DNA of 64,000 nucleotides from JACVRW01 sp052038485. GTDB taxonomy: Bacteria > Actinomycetota > Thermoleophilia > Solirubrobacterales > Thermoleophilaceae. Below, piece after piece: positions 1 through 8,820 of this stretch (positions within the stretch are counted from its first letter, which is position 1; every line of letters starts with the position of its first letter). Below the pieces are notes generated by a model, which was not told where the DNA came from, did no database searches, and worked only from the letters and a program-made list of their open reading frames with translations. Location: NCBI GenBank assembly GCA_052038485.1, contig JBQGCL010000106.1:80788-144787 (forward strand), given 5' to 3'. Both the position numbers and the translations under genes were made by a program.

Positions 1-882
1 GCGCTTGAGCGCCATCGTCGACCACGAGGTGCCCCAGGTGCCGTACTCGATCACCGGCATCTCGGCGATGTGGTTGAGCTGCACGGCGGTGCCGAGCATC
101 GCGCGCATCGGCGGCATCACGCTCAGCTTCACGCCGGTCCCGCGGCAGGCCGACACGACCCGCGCCAGGGTCGCCTCGTCGAGCTCCGGGACGGCCAGCA
201 CGACGCGCTCGATGCCGGTCTCGGTGAGCAGGTACTCGAGGTCCTCGCGGGTCAGCTCCTCGAGCTTGAACTCGCGGTGCCCGGTGCCGTTGCCGTTGCC
301 GTTCGGGTGGCTGGCGTACTCGAGGACGGACAGATGGTGGCCCGGCTCGAGTGCAAGCTTGCGTGCAACCGCGTCGGCCAGCTTGCCGTGACCCATCACC
401 AGGGCGCGCTCGGGCGGGACCCGGCGCCGCCAGATCCCGCGCGCCACGGAGCGAAGCAGGAAGGCGCACGCGAGCGCCGTCAGGTAGAGGGCCAGCGCGC
501 TGTCGAGCGTGACGGTCTCGTTGGGCAGCGCGCGGATGAAGAACAGGCTGCCGGCGACCGACAGCGTGACCCAGTGGAAGATCGCCGGCACCTCGTCGGT
601 GGTGAGGTGCCAGATGCGCGGATGATCCGCGTCGTAGAGCCCTTCGAACTTCGCTACGACGATCCAGAGCGGCAGCGTCGGCAGTACCCAAAGCGGGTCG
701 GTTGTGCCCTCCACAAGGGTCATCACGCCGACCGCGATTAGGGTCGTCAGGATGTCGGCTGCGAATAGGAGCCGACGTCTGAGCGAGTCCTTGCGCGTAC
801 GCAGCCGCCGCAGGGGGCGGTCGGGCGTTTGAGCGGGCGCTAGGGACGCGCGTCCGTGGGTTTCGGTACCAACGGGCTGCAC
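1..882 (-). CDS. Polyprenyl-phosphate sugar-1-phosphate transferase, N-terminal part (cut by window start)
   Basis: The minus-strand frame is open from 882 to the window edge (294 codons, no stop). It reads as the N-terminal half of a WcaJ/PssY-type exopolysaccharide glycosylphosphotransferase, which loads the first sugar phosphate onto undecaprenyl phosphate at the inner membrane face. There is a basic N-terminus, several hydrophobic segments (about residues 40-150), then a Rossmann-like CoA-binding_3 region with LVMGHGKLADAV. Next to the window edge is IEYGTWGTSWSTMALKR, the usual junction into the catalytic sugar-transferase domain, which lies outside the window. The GTG at 882 is chosen because TATCGT lies 12 nt upstream; a GGAGGT overlaps it too closely to act as its ribosome site. 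It lies downstream of the flippase on the same strand. The sugar transferred cannot be read here. Confidence 0.82.
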   Translation of the reverse strand, partial: MQPVGTETHGRASLAPAQTPDRPLRRLRTRKDSLRRRLLFAADILTTLIAVGVMTLVEGTTDPLWVLPTLPLWIVVAKFEGLYDADHPRIWHLTTDEVPAIFHWVTLSVAGSLFFIRALPNETVTLDSALALYLTALACAFLLRSVARGIWRRRVPPERALVMGHGKLADAVARKLALEPGHHLSVLEYASHPNGNGNGTGHREFKLEELTREDLEYLLTETGIERVVLAVPELDEATLARVVSACRGTGVKLSVMPPMRAMLGTAVQLNHIAEMPVIEYGTWGTSWSTMALKR

Positions 883-894
883 CTCCGACGAATC

Positions 895-900
895 ACGATA
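895..900 (-). promoter_or_regulatory. -10 hexamer TATCGT
   Basis: TATCGT lies 12 nt before the GTG at 882 and fits the TANNNT pattern seen at other operon heads here. No -35 box is evident. Confidence 0.4.
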
Positions 901-928
901 GCCCCGAACACCGGAACGCGCTAGGGAC

Positions 929-954
929 AACCGGTAGGGGCCGGGAGACCGGTT
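929..954 (-). terminator. Hairpin after flippase gene
   Basis: AACCGGT (929-935) and ACCGGTT (948-954) are perfect 7-bp arms around a 12-nt GC-rich loop, directly after the flippase stop codon and before the sugar-transferase promoter. No T-run follows, so it is a weak intrinsic terminator or a processing hairpin at best. Confidence 0.35.
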
Positions 955-2262
955 TCAGGGCTTCGACGCGGTGGCCTGCGCGGTCGCGCGGCGCAGCAGC
1001 AGCCCGCCCGCCGCGAGGCTCATCGCGGCCACCGGCACCAGGTACGCCCAGGCCGCGCCGACGTCGCCGCCCGACGGGATCAGCAAAGCGCTGCAAGCCA
1101 CGGAGGCAAGCACTCCCACGGCCCCGACCGGCAGGACGTCGCGGTCGTGCTCGAAGGCGATCAGTCCGTGCCAGGCGATGCCGAGCACCGCGTAGGCGGG
1201 CAGGCCGGCGAGCAGCACGGCGGCCGGATCGCCGGCCGGCTCGAAGCGATCGCCGAACAGCAGCTGCATGATCGTCGGCGCCAGGATCGCGCTGAGCGCG
1301 CCGAGCAGCGCCCCGCCGACGGCCGCGGCCCCGACCAGGCGGCCGACGAAGCGGACCGCACGCGGGCGGTCGCTCACGTACAGGTAGCTCATGCCGGGCA
1401 GCAGGGCGAACGCCCCGATGAACGCCAGATTGAAGATCGTGTCGGCCAGGCGCGCCGGGGCCGAGAACCAGGCCAGCTCCTCCTCGGAGCCGGTGTTGCC
1501 GAGAACGATCTGCGGCACCCGCGTCGCGACCGCGATCGCGAGCGCGGCGACCGCGAGCCCGATACCCGCCCGGAACAGCCGCCGGAACAGCACCGGCATG
1601 GGGCGCGCCGGTCCCTTCACCTCGTGACGCAGCACGAGGTAGAGCACCGCCACGTGCAGCACCTCCTTGAGCGCGAACCAGCCCACGACGCCGGTGACCG
1701 TCCCGCCCGTCGCGATGATCGCGATGCCGCCGGCCACCGCGACGACCATGCCGCCCAGCTGGAGCGCCGCCTCGAGCTGGAAGCGGCCGATCCCTCGCAG
1801 GATCGCGCTCAGGTAGTTGAAGAACGTGTTGGCGGCCGCATACGCGGCGGCGAGGCCGAGCAGCGTCCCGGCGCTGCCCGGTCCCGAGTCGACCAGGCCG
1901 AAGAAGGCGAGCGCGCCGCCCGCGACCAGCGCGCCGAGCGCGATCGCGGGGATGCCCGACCAGAACACCACGCGCGTCGGCTCCCTGCCCGCGGCCACCT
2001 CGCGGCTCGCGACGGTCGGCACGCCGGTGTCGGCCAGCATGCTGAAGGTGGCGTACAGGCCGACGATGTACGAGTAGACCGCGAACTCGTTCACGTTCAG
2101 CATGCGCGCCGCCGCCAGCAGGAAGACGAACTGCCCGAGGCGGGCGAGCGTGCGCGAGATCAGCGTCGGCGTCGACGACTGGAGCAGCTTCCGGTCGCTG
2201 CGCGTGAGGCGCTTGACCCTCCAGGGGGCTTCCGCGCCCGCGGCCGGTTCAGCCGGCGGCAT
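955..2262 (-). CDS. Lipopolysaccharide/polysaccharide flippase (Wzx/MATE-like)
   Basis: This 435-residue polytopic protein of the polysaccharide-biosynthesis (RfbX/MurJ-like) superfamily should move lipid-linked sugar repeats across the membrane. Visible features are an N-terminal cytosolic stretch followed by LISRTLARLGQFVFLLAAARML, the family's first helix, with the motif VNEFAVYSYIVGLYATF behind it. About a dozen hydrophobic segments run to the C-terminus, including the 'FLYVSDRPRAVRFVGR'-type cytosolic loop near the middle. The ATG overlaps the end of the upstream glycosyltransferase by 14 bp, so the two are translationally coupled. It is the last gene of the run polymerase-glycosyltransferase-flippase. 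It is one of three flippases in the window; which polymer each exports is unknown. Confidence 0.85.
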   Translation of the reverse strand: MPPAEPAAGAEAPWRVKRLTRSDRKLLQSSTPTLISRTLARLGQFVFLLAAARMLNVNEFAVYSYIVGLYATFSMLADTGVPTVASREVAAGREPTRVVFWSGIPAIALGALVAGGALAFFGLVDSGPGSAGTLLGLAAAYAAANTFFNYLSAILRGIGRFQLEAALQLGGMVVAVAGGIAIIATGGTVTGVVGWFALKEVLHVAVLYLVLRHEVKGPARPMPVLFRRLFRAGIGLAVAALAIAVATRVPQIVLGNTGSEEELAWFSAPARLADTIFNLAFIGAFALLPGMSYLYVSDRPRAVRFVGRLVGAAAVGGALLGALSAILAPTIMQLLFGDRFEPAGDPAAVLLAGLPAYAVLGIAWHGLIAFEHDRDVLPVGAVGVLASVACSALLIPSGGDVGAAWAYLVPVAAMSLAAGGLLLRRATAQATASKP

Positions 2263-3364
2263 CCCGATAGGCGCGGTAGACGGCGTCGGCCTGTCGCTCG
2301 AGCGAGAACATGTCCTCGACGCGCGCGCGTCCGGCGGCCCCCATTCGCTCGCGCCGGTCGCGATCCTGCGCGAGCTCGAGGATCGCGTCGGCCAGCCCGC
2401 GCGCGTCGTCCACGTCGACCAGCAGGCCCGTGTCGCCGGTCACGATCTCGCGCGGCCCGTCGATCCGGGTCGCCACCACCGGCAGACCCATCCCCATGGC
2501 TTCGATCAGCACCAGCCCGAACGGCTCGCTGCGCGACGGCAGCACGAGCAGGTCCCAGCCCGCCAGCTCCGCGAACGGGTCGCTGGTCACGCCGGACTCG
2601 ATGCCGAGCTCGCCGGCGCGGGCCACCAGCCGCTCGGCCCAGCCGCGGTCGGGACCGTCGGGGCACTCGCCGATCAGGCGGAACCTGACGTCGGGACGCT
2701 GCGCGAGGACGAGCTGGGCGGCCTCGAGGAAGACGTCGGAGCCCTTGCGGCGTGAGACGTTCCCGAGCGCACCGACCACCAGCGAGCCGTTGCTCTGGGC
2801 GCGCGCCGACGCCGGCGGCAGCTCGATCCCGTAGTAGGCCATCTCGGCGGGGACGCGCTGGCGCCGCAGCGCCGCGAGGCTGGTCTCGGAGTTGGTGAGC
2901 ACCCGGCGCGCGGTCGCCCGGATCACGGCGGCCGCCACGGCTCCCTTGACCCCGCGCGGGAGGATCTCGTGCACGTACAGGAACACGGGCGCGCCGCCCG
3001 CCCGCGCGGCGAGCGCCTCGGGGAGCATGATCAGCGTGTTCGCGTGCAGCACGTCCGGGGCCTCCCGCCGAACCCAGCGCTTGAAGCGGCGCAGGTAGCC
3101 GGGCGTGGCGGCGAGCCGCGCGACCGCGCCCGGAGGGGTGCGCAGCGCGGGCAGGCTGTAGCGCAGCGGGCGCGGCTCGCCCGCCACCCTGTAGCCGCGC
3201 CGCTCGAGCTCCTGGCGCAGCGGGCCGTCGCCGGGGGTCCAGAACGTGAACGAGCACCCGCGTGCCTCGAGCTGGGGGAGCACCCGCAGCACGCCGATCG
3301 CCGACCCGCCGACGACGGGCTCGTGAAAGGCGACCCCGACGTTCAGCGGCGGATCCGGCGTCAC
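2249..3364 (-). CDS. Glycosyltransferase family 4
   Basis: This is a 371-residue GT-B glycosyltransferase, expected to add a sugar from an NDP donor to the growing lipid-linked oligosaccharide on the cytosolic face. The N-terminal acceptor domain starts NVGVAFHEPVVGGSAIGVL. The C-terminal donor domain has VVGALGNVSRRKGSDVFLEA and then SRSEPFGLVLIEAMGMGLPVVA, the E-x7-E-like retaining GT4 signature. The start is GTG at 3364, overlapping the polymerase stop in GTGA; a much longer open frame running back to about 4456 is only the antisense-like Arg/Pro-rich reading of the polymerase gene. Sugar and linkage cannot be predicted. Confidence 0.85.
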   Translation of the reverse strand: MTPDPPLNVGVAFHEPVVGGSAIGVLRVLPQLEARGCSFTFWTPGDGPLRQELERRGYRVAGEPRPLRYSLPALRTPPGAVARLAATPGYLRRFKRWVRREAPDVLHANTLIMLPEALAARAGGAPVFLYVHEILPRGVKGAVAAAVIRATARRVLTNSETSLAALRRQRVPAEMAYYGIELPPASARAQSNGSLVVGALGNVSRRKGSDVFLEAAQLVLAQRPDVRFRLIGECPDGPDRGWAERLVARAGELGIESGVTSDPFAELAGWDLLVLPSRSEPFGLVLIEAMGMGLPVVATRIDGPREIVTGDTGLLVDVDDARGLADAILELAQDRDRRERMGAAGRARVEDMFSLERQADAVYRAYRDAAG

Positions 3365-4896
3365 GGGATCGAGGCCTTCTCGCGCGCTCCCGCCCGGCTC
3401 GCGAGCCGCCTGCCGGCGTACTCGGTGGCTGGGCGGATCAGGTACACGGTCAGCAGCAGCGGCAGCCCGAAGATCACGAGGAAGCCCACGGTCACGGAGT
3501 AGGTGGTCGACACCGCCACGTAGACCAGCGTGAACCCCATGGCGTAGAGGATGGCGCGGAACTCCCTGCCGGCGCGTTCCTGACCGGCCGCGACCAGGCC
3601 CAGCATCGCCCGGCAGAACAGCCCGAACAGCAGCGACCCGACGATCACCCCTGCGAACCCGAAGTCGTTCCAGAAGTCGCCGATGATCGTGTAGGGACGG
3701 CCCTCGCCCTTCGTGTTGCCCCAGATGATCTTGCGGAACTCCTGGTCGCGGCTCTCGGGCTTGCCGGCGTCGATGGCGCCGGGCACGAACGGGTGGACGG
3801 CCTGCCAGAAGCCGTTGCCGTACTGGAACTCCGCCGGACGCCGGTACCTGTCGGACGAGCCGATCACCGTCGTCGCTTCGAACAGGTAGTCGAACTCGTT
3901 GAGGTCGTTCAGGATCCCCTGGGGGCGCTCGATGTAGGTCGGGGCGGACCCGAGCGCCTCGCCCGTGCTCTCGTCGCCGGTCGCCTGCCGGACGCCCAGC
4001 AGCGCGGTGGCGAGCACCACGATGAGCACGACGGCGGCCGCGACCTCGAGGGGACGCCAGCGGCGCCACAGGTAGTGGACCAGGACCGCGAGCATCGCCA
4101 GCAGCAGGACCACCCGCGTGCGCGATCCGGCTAGCGCGAAGAACGCGCACATCTCGACCGTCACCAGGCCGAACGCCACGCGTGCGCGCGTCGATCGCGG
4201 CGGGTCCCAGGCCATCCAGACGAGCAGGCCCACCACGCCGAAGCCGATCAGGAAGTGGTCGACCAGCCCTCCGCGCAGGACCGCGTGCCGGAACGAGGTC
4301 TCGAGCGCCTCGGAGGGTCCGCCCACCTTCACCAGCAGGCTGGTCTGGCCGATCGCCGCGATCGCCACGCAGATCAGCACGACCGCGCGCAGGTTGGCGG
4401 GACGGGCGACCCCGCGGCCGAGCCGGGACAGGCGCTCGCCGAGTCGCGGGCCCCACGGCAGCAGATAGCCGACCACGACCAAGGCGACGAAGATGGCCAC
4501 CGTCCCGATCGCCCGCGTGAGCGCCGGCTCGAGCGGCTCCTTCAGCTCACGCGTGACGAACTGCGCGGTCTCGCCCATCTCGATCCGCAGGTACTCGTCC
4601 GCGAGGTCGTAGGGCGGGTAGTAGCTGAGCAGGTCGTCGGCACCGAGGAACAGCTGGAGCGCCCTGGCGGAGAACGAGACGAGCGCGAAGGCCGCGATCA
4701 CGGTGAGCGGCTCGAACCAGCGCGCGTGCCGGAGCTGGATCGCGAGCGCGGCGGCGCTGACGGCGGCGCAGAAGCCGAGCAGCAGCCACGCCACCGGCGC
4801 GCCGCCGATGGCCACGATCAGGGCGGTCACCGCGACGCCGCCGCCGGCCAGCGCGGCCACGACGCGCTCGAATCTGCCGACGCCCGTGAGCCGCAT
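3361..4896 (-). CDS. Oligosaccharide repeat-unit polymerase (Wzy-like)
   Basis: This 511-residue membrane protein has many hydrophobic helices and a large outside loop (about residues 310-430) holding the conserved stretch EGRPYTIIGDFWNDFGFAGV, typical of O-antigen polymerase-type proteins. Wzy enzymes join flipped repeat units block by block in the periplasm-like space. ATG at 4896 is preferred over the TTG at 4905 because TATAGC lies 9 nt upstream of the ATG. It heads an operon with the GT4 and flippase genes, the classical Wzx/Wzy set. Exact repeat specificity is unknown. The family assignment rests on topology and the loop motif and is fairly secure. Confidence 0.82.
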   Translation of the reverse strand: MRLTGVGRFERVVAALAGGGVAVTALIVAIGGAPVAWLLLGFCAAVSAAALAIQLRHARWFEPLTVIAAFALVSFSARALQLFLGADDLLSYYPPYDLADEYLRIEMGETAQFVTRELKEPLEPALTRAIGTVAIFVALVVVGYLLPWGPRLGERLSRLGRGVARPANLRAVVLICVAIAAIGQTSLLVKVGGPSEALETSFRHAVLRGGLVDHFLIGFGVVGLLVWMAWDPPRSTRARVAFGLVTVEMCAFFALAGSRTRVVLLLAMLAVLVHYLWRRWRPLEVAAAVVLIVVLATALLGVRQATGDESTGEALGSAPTYIERPQGILNDLNEFDYLFEATTVIGSSDRYRRPAEFQYGNGFWQAVHPFVPGAIDAGKPESRDQEFRKIIWGNTKGEGRPYTIIGDFWNDFGFAGVIVGSLLFGLFCRAMLGLVAAGQERAGREFRAILYAMGFTLVYVAVSTTYSVTVGFLVIFGLPLLLTVYLIRPATEYAGRRLASRAGAREKASIP

Positions 4897-4905
4897 CGAA
4901 ATCAA

Positions 4906-4911
4906 GCTATA
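4906..4911 (-). promoter_or_regulatory. -10-like hexamer TATAGC before polymerase gene
   Basis: TATAGC sits 9 nt before the ATG at 4896 inside an AT-rich patch (about 4898-4917) that stands out in this GC-rich DNA. The last base departs from TANNNT. Confidence 0.35.
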
Positions 4912-4967
4912 GAAATTCCCGCCTGACGGCGCAGGGCGCCGGCAAAGCCGCCAGACTGCCGCTGCGC

Positions 4968-5501
4968 GTGCGCTCCATGAGCAACAAGACCGCCCTCGTG
5001 CCGATCGTCCTCGCCGTCGTGGCGCTCGTGGGCTGCGGCGAGCTCGGCGAGCTGCGCGGGCGCATCGAGCAGCCGCAGATCGTCACCAAGCAGCAGCTGG
5101 CCAGGTACCCGGCCGGCTCGCCCGAGCGCACGGTGCTGCTGTGGTGGCGCGCGCTCCAGTTCAACAGCCCCGAGCTCGCCTCCCGCTACTACGTGAGCGA
5201 CCTGAAGCTCACCCCGGCGAAGCTCGAGGAGCAGCTGAAGCTCGGCCCGGACTTCCTCGACCTGAAGGCGGGCCTTCGGGTGATGGACGTGGACGAGAGC
5301 GGCAGCTCCGCGACGATCCTGGCTTTGCGCAACCGGGTCCTCCAGTACCCGAACGGACGTGAGGACCGGGTCCGCGTCCCGATGGCGTTCAACCTGCGGC
5401 GCGAGTCCGGCGAGTGGCGGCTCGCCAACAACCGCTACATCGACCGTGCGCTCCAGAACGCTCAGGCGTTCATCGATCAGGCGGCCAAGGGCGGCAAGTA
5501 G
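4968..5501 (+). CDS. Small putative lipoprotein of unknown function
   Basis: This protein is 177 residues from GTG 4968, or 174 from the ATG at 4977, which gives a cleaner signal peptide. It begins with a short basic segment, a hydrophobic core (VPIVLAVVALVGCGEL) and a lipobox-like VGC, so it is probably lipidated and held outside the membrane. The rest is hydrophilic with alternating strands and has a shape like NTF2/SnoaL-type folds (PERTVLLWWRALQFNSPELA), but I cannot name the family. It is divergent from the polymerase operon and convergent with the next glycosyltransferase, with 11 bp between the stops. A role in envelope polymer assembly is only suggested by location. Confidence 0.68.
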   Translation: MRSMSNKTALVPIVLAVVALVGCGELGELRGRIEQPQIVTKQQLARYPAGSPERTVLLWWRALQFNSPELASRYYVSDLKLTPAKLEEQLKLGPDFLDLKAGLRVMDVDESGSSATILALRNRVLQYPNGREDRVRVPMAFNLRRESGEWRLANNRYIDRALQNAQAFIDQAAKGGK

Positions 5502-5512
5502 CGGCGGGCGGC

Positions 5513-6643
5513 TCAGCGTGCCCCGTGGGCGCGCAGCACCGCCCCGAAGCGCTCCCGGAAGCGCTCCTCCGAGAAGCGCCCGGCGCTCTCGCGCAGCGCC
5601 GCCACGTCCCACGAGCGCTCCGCCAGCTCGCGCACGCCGGCGCGGATCGCAGCGGGGTTGGCAGGGTCGGAGATCAGCACGCCGTCGCGCTCGGGGCGCA
5701 CGATGTCGCGCGCGCCGCCGCGGTCGGCGGCCAGCACCGGCGTGCCGGCGGCGAGTGCCTCGACCATCGAGATGCCGAAGTCCTCCTCGCCGACGTGGAT
5801 GAAGCCGGCGGCCCCGGCGAACAGGCGCGCCAGCTCGTCGCGCTCGGTCCAGCCGCGCAGTTCGACGTTCGGCGGGAGGCTCGCGCGCAGCCGGTCCTCG
5901 AGCGGGCCCAGCCCGACCATCGTCAGCCGCAGGTCGGGCAGCCCGCGGAAGGCCTCGGCGACCTCGAGCGGGCGCTTGTAGGCGACGAGCCGGTGCACCC
6001 ACAGGAAGTGCACCGGGTTGCGCTCCACGTCGCGCGGGAAGTCGGTCGTGGCGACCGGTGGTGGGACCACCTCGGCGGAGCGGTCGTAGAAACGCTCGAT
6101 CCGCTCCGCGACCGCCGTCGAGTTGGCCACGTAGACGTCCGGCCGCTGGGCGGCGCGCCGGTCCCACCGCCGCAGGCGCCCGCGATAGGCCGACAGCGCC
6201 GCGCCCTTGACGCCTCGGACACGGTCGCGCTCGGCGTGGGCCAGCCAGACGTAGCGCATCGGGGTGTGGCAGTAGCAGACGTGCAGCGCGCCCGGCGCGG
6301 TGTGCACACCCGCGGCGCAGGCGTGCGACGAGCTGACCACCAGCTCGTACGCGCCGAGGTCGAGGCGCTCGAACCAGCGCGGCATGTAGGGCAGCAGCCA
6401 GCGCCAGCGGCCGGGGTGGTGGCCTCGCTGGCGCACACCCGGCAGGCGCGCCACTCGCGACTCGCGCACGATCGCCTTGTCCAGGCGGTCGGGCAGCACC
6501 TCGTGCGCGGCGTGGAACGTGTAGATGTCGGGATCCCGGTCGAACAGGTCGAGCATCCCGGCCACAGTGCGCTCGGCGCCGTGGAGGCCTTGGAACCAGT
6601 CATGGACGATGGCCGAGCGCATGGCCAGGCGCCCGGCCGTCAC
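5513..6643 (-). CDS. Glycosyltransferase family 4 (group 1)
   Basis: This 376-residue GT-B enzyme has a GT4 N-domain opening IVHDWFQGLHGAERTVAGML and a C-domain with HFLWVHRLVAYKRPLEVAEA and then GEEDFGISMVEALAAGTPVLA, the donor-binding EDFGIS-x-E signature seen in mannosyltransferase-like enzymes. It should act in the cytosol on lipid-linked oligosaccharide. The GTG at 6643 overlaps the upstream stop as GTGA; ATG 6622 is an alternative that starts exactly at the conserved fold. It is the last gene of the four-gene minus-strand run ligase-type protein, LPXTG-like protein, GT4-GT2 fusion, GT4. The sugar is not predictable. Confidence 0.86.
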   Translation of the reverse strand: MTAGRLAMRSAIVHDWFQGLHGAERTVAGMLDLFDRDPDIYTFHAAHEVLPDRLDKAIVRESRVARLPGVRQRGHHPGRWRWLLPYMPRWFERLDLGAYELVVSSSHACAAGVHTAPGALHVCYCHTPMRYVWLAHAERDRVRGVKGAALSAYRGRLRRWDRRAAQRPDVYVANSTAVAERIERFYDRSAEVVPPPVATTDFPRDVERNPVHFLWVHRLVAYKRPLEVAEAFRGLPDLRLTMVGLGPLEDRLRASLPPNVELRGWTERDELARLFAGAAGFIHVGEEDFGISMVEALAAGTPVLAADRGGARDIVRPERDGVLISDPANPAAIRAGVRELAERSWDVAALRESAGRFSEERFRERFGAVLRAHGAR

Positions 6644-8820
6644 GCGCTGTCGGCCTCGGCGACCGGGTGCTCCGTGTAACCGCGGTGGCGCTGAAGCGCG
6701 CGGCGGAAGCCGAGCGGGCGGCGCAGTGACAGCGGGCGCCGGTGCGGCGCGCCGCTACGGCGGTAGGTGCGCCACTCGCGCAGCCCGTCGATGCGCCCGC
6801 GCAGCGCGGCGAGCGAGCGGCTGTTGATCGACGCGTAGACGACGTAGGCGGAGTCGTAGGCCAGCATCCAGGGCGCGTTCAGCAGCAGCATCCCGTTGGA
6901 TGCGTTCTTGGCGAGCGTCCGGACGCGGTTGCGCCCGACCAGGTAGAGCTTGGCCGGCGAGCCGTGCTGCGCGGTCGCCGAGTGGTGGTGGTAGACGACC
7001 GCCTCCGGCGCGTACAGGGCGCGCCAGCCGTGGGCCTGGGCGCGCCAGGCCAGGTCGGCGTCCTCGAAGAACGCGAAGAAGCTCTCGTCGAAGCCGCCCA
7101 CCTGATCGAGCATCTGCCTACGGAAGATCGCCGCGCCGCCGGTGGCCCCGAACACCTCGTAGGGGGCGCTCTCGCGCAGCTCCGCCAGCGGCGTGCCGAC
7201 GAGCCGGTCGGCGGCCACGCCGAGCCGGTCGAGCTCGAGCCCGGCCGAGTTGAGCCGGTGGCGCCGGTCGGCGAAGCGCATCTGCGCCGCGACCGAGCCC
7301 ACGCGCGGGTGCAGCCGCCCGGCGTCGAGCATCACCCGGATCGCGTCCGGCTCGACCGTGGTGTCGTTGTTGAAGACGGCGATCCACTCGCCGCGCGCCT
7401 GGGCGACCCCGCGCGCCACGCCGCCGGCGAACCCGTGGTTGCGCTCGAGCGGGACGACCTTGACGGTCGGGAACCGCTCGCGCACCAGCTCCACCGAGCC
7501 GTCCGCGGAGCCGTTGTCGACGACGATCAGCTCGGTCTCCTCGCCGACCGCCCGCAGGGCGTGCTCGAGCGACTCGAGGCACATCTTGAGGAGATCGCGG
7601 CGCTCGTGGTTGACGATGATCGTCGAGACGGCGACGCCGGTGGACGGCTGGGTGCGCCGTGCCGCCGCGGGGACGGCCACGATCGGCTCGTCCTCCTCGA
7701 GCACCGCGCCGATCACGGAGTCGGTCAGCTCGGCGGTGCGGTTCCAGGTGAACGCCACGGCGCGGTCGAGCCCCGCCCTCACCAGGCGCGTGCGTGTGTC
7801 GGCGTCGGTCGCGGCGGTCGCAAGCGCGTCGGCGAGCGCGGTCGCATCGTTGGGGTCCACGAGGATCGCCGCGTCGCCGCAGGTCTCCGGCAGCGCGGTG
7901 CGCTCGGCGGCGACAACCGGCACGCCGGAGGCCATCGCCTCGAGCACCGGCAGCCCGAAGCCCTCGTAGAGGGAGGGCATCGCGAGCGCCAGCGCGCCCG
8001 CGTACAGCCCGGGGAGGTGACGCTCCTCGACGTAGCCGAGCGCGCGCATCGGCGGCGCGTGGCCGGCGCGCATGTAGGCGCGCCCCGAGCCGGCGGAGAC
8101 CAGCTCGATGCCGAGCTCGCGCAGCTTGCGTCCCGCCTCGGCGAGTGCCGACACGTTCTTGCGGGCGATCCTGGTGCCGACCACCAGCACGTAGGGCCCG
8201 TCCAGCCCGTACTCGCGGCGCGCCTCCTCCGCGTCGGCGGCCGGGGAGAAGCGCTCGTCGACGCCGTTGGGAACGACCTCGATGCGATCGGGGTCGAGGT
8301 CGAGGCCGGCGGCGATTTCGTGGCGGGAGAACTCGGAGGGAGCGATCACGCGGCGGGCGCGGCGCGCGAGCAGCGGCAGGATGCGCCGCTGGTAGGAGGC
8401 GTAGGGCGGCGAGTACCACTCGGGGTGGCGCAGCGCGGCGAGGTCGTGGATGACCACGACGCTGCGGCGCGAGGCCGCGGGCGCGAGGTTGGCCGGGCAG
8501 TAGATGACGCGTGCGCGCGGCACGGTCGCCGGCAGCAGCGCCTGCTCCCAGAGGTGTCCCGCGCGGTGCGCGAACGCGCTGGGCGGCCGCGCGACCGCAT
8601 AGCGGTCGGGCCGCATCGCCGGCAGTCGCGTGGCCATCTCGGTGGCCACCCGCTCGACACCGCCGATCTCCCGGCGCGCGGCGGCGCGCGCGTCGATCAC
8701 CACCGGCGCCGCTCGCCGGGTTACCGACTCCCCGACGGGGTAGCCGCCCGCTCCGTTAGCGGCGCCGTTGACCGAGGGTGCCCGCCCGGTGCCGACCCCG
8801 GCGGGTGGCGACCCGGTCAC
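6640..8820 (-). CDS. Two-domain glycosyltransferase: GT4 fused to GT2
   Basis: This 726-residue cytosolic fusion has two catalytic halves. Residues about 40-370 form a GT4 enzyme (VVIHDLAALRHPEWY, PNGVDERFSP, SLYEGFGLPVLEAMASGVPV, as in mannosyl- and rhamnosyl-transferases). A Pro/Ala-rich linker follows, and residues about 395-700 form a GT2 enzyme of the WbbL/rhamnosyltransferase type (STIIVNHERRDLLKMCL, VVDNGSADGSVELV, VFNNDTTVEP as the DxD equivalent, FFAFFEDADLAWRAQ). A fused pair could add two consecutive sugars. The GTG overlaps the upstream stop (GTGA). A second, separately built GT4-GT2 fusion lies at 48684-50828. Order and identity of sugars are unknown. Confidence 0.87.
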   Translation of the reverse strand: MTGSPPAGVGTGRAPSVNGAANGAGGYPVGESVTRRAAPVVIDARAAARREIGGVERVATEMATRLPAMRPDRYAVARPPSAFAHRAGHLWEQALLPATVPRARVIYCPANLAPAASRRSVVVIHDLAALRHPEWYSPPYASYQRRILPLLARRARRVIAPSEFSRHEIAAGLDLDPDRIEVVPNGVDERFSPAADAEEARREYGLDGPYVLVVGTRIARKNVSALAEAGRKLRELGIELVSAGSGRAYMRAGHAPPMRALGYVEERHLPGLYAGALALAMPSLYEGFGLPVLEAMASGVPVVAAERTALPETCGDAAILVDPNDATALADALATAATDADTRTRLVRAGLDRAVAFTWNRTAELTDSVIGAVLEEDEPIVAVPAAARRTQPSTGVAVSTIIVNHERRDLLKMCLESLEHALRAVGEETELIVVDNGSADGSVELVRERFPTVKVVPLERNHGFAGGVARGVAQARGEWIAVFNNDTTVEPDAIRVMLDAGRLHPRVGSVAAQMRFADRRHRLNSAGLELDRLGVAADRLVGTPLAELRESAPYEVFGATGGAAIFRRQMLDQVGGFDESFFAFFEDADLAWRAQAHGWRALYAPEAVVYHHHSATAQHGSPAKLYLVGRNRVRTLAKNASNGMLLLNAPWMLAYDSAYVVYASINSRSLAALRGRIDGLREWRTYRRSGAPHRRPLSLRRPLGFRRALQRHRGYTEHPVAEADSA

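Noticed and set aside
1147..2688. A plus-strand open frame of 513 codons opposite the flippase
   Set aside because: Low-complexity Arg/Glu/Asp/Gln text typical of antisense to GC-rich genes.
2249..4456. Possible fused 735-residue glycosyltransferase
   Set aside because: The upstream part is the polymerase gene read in another phase; the real start is GTG 3364.
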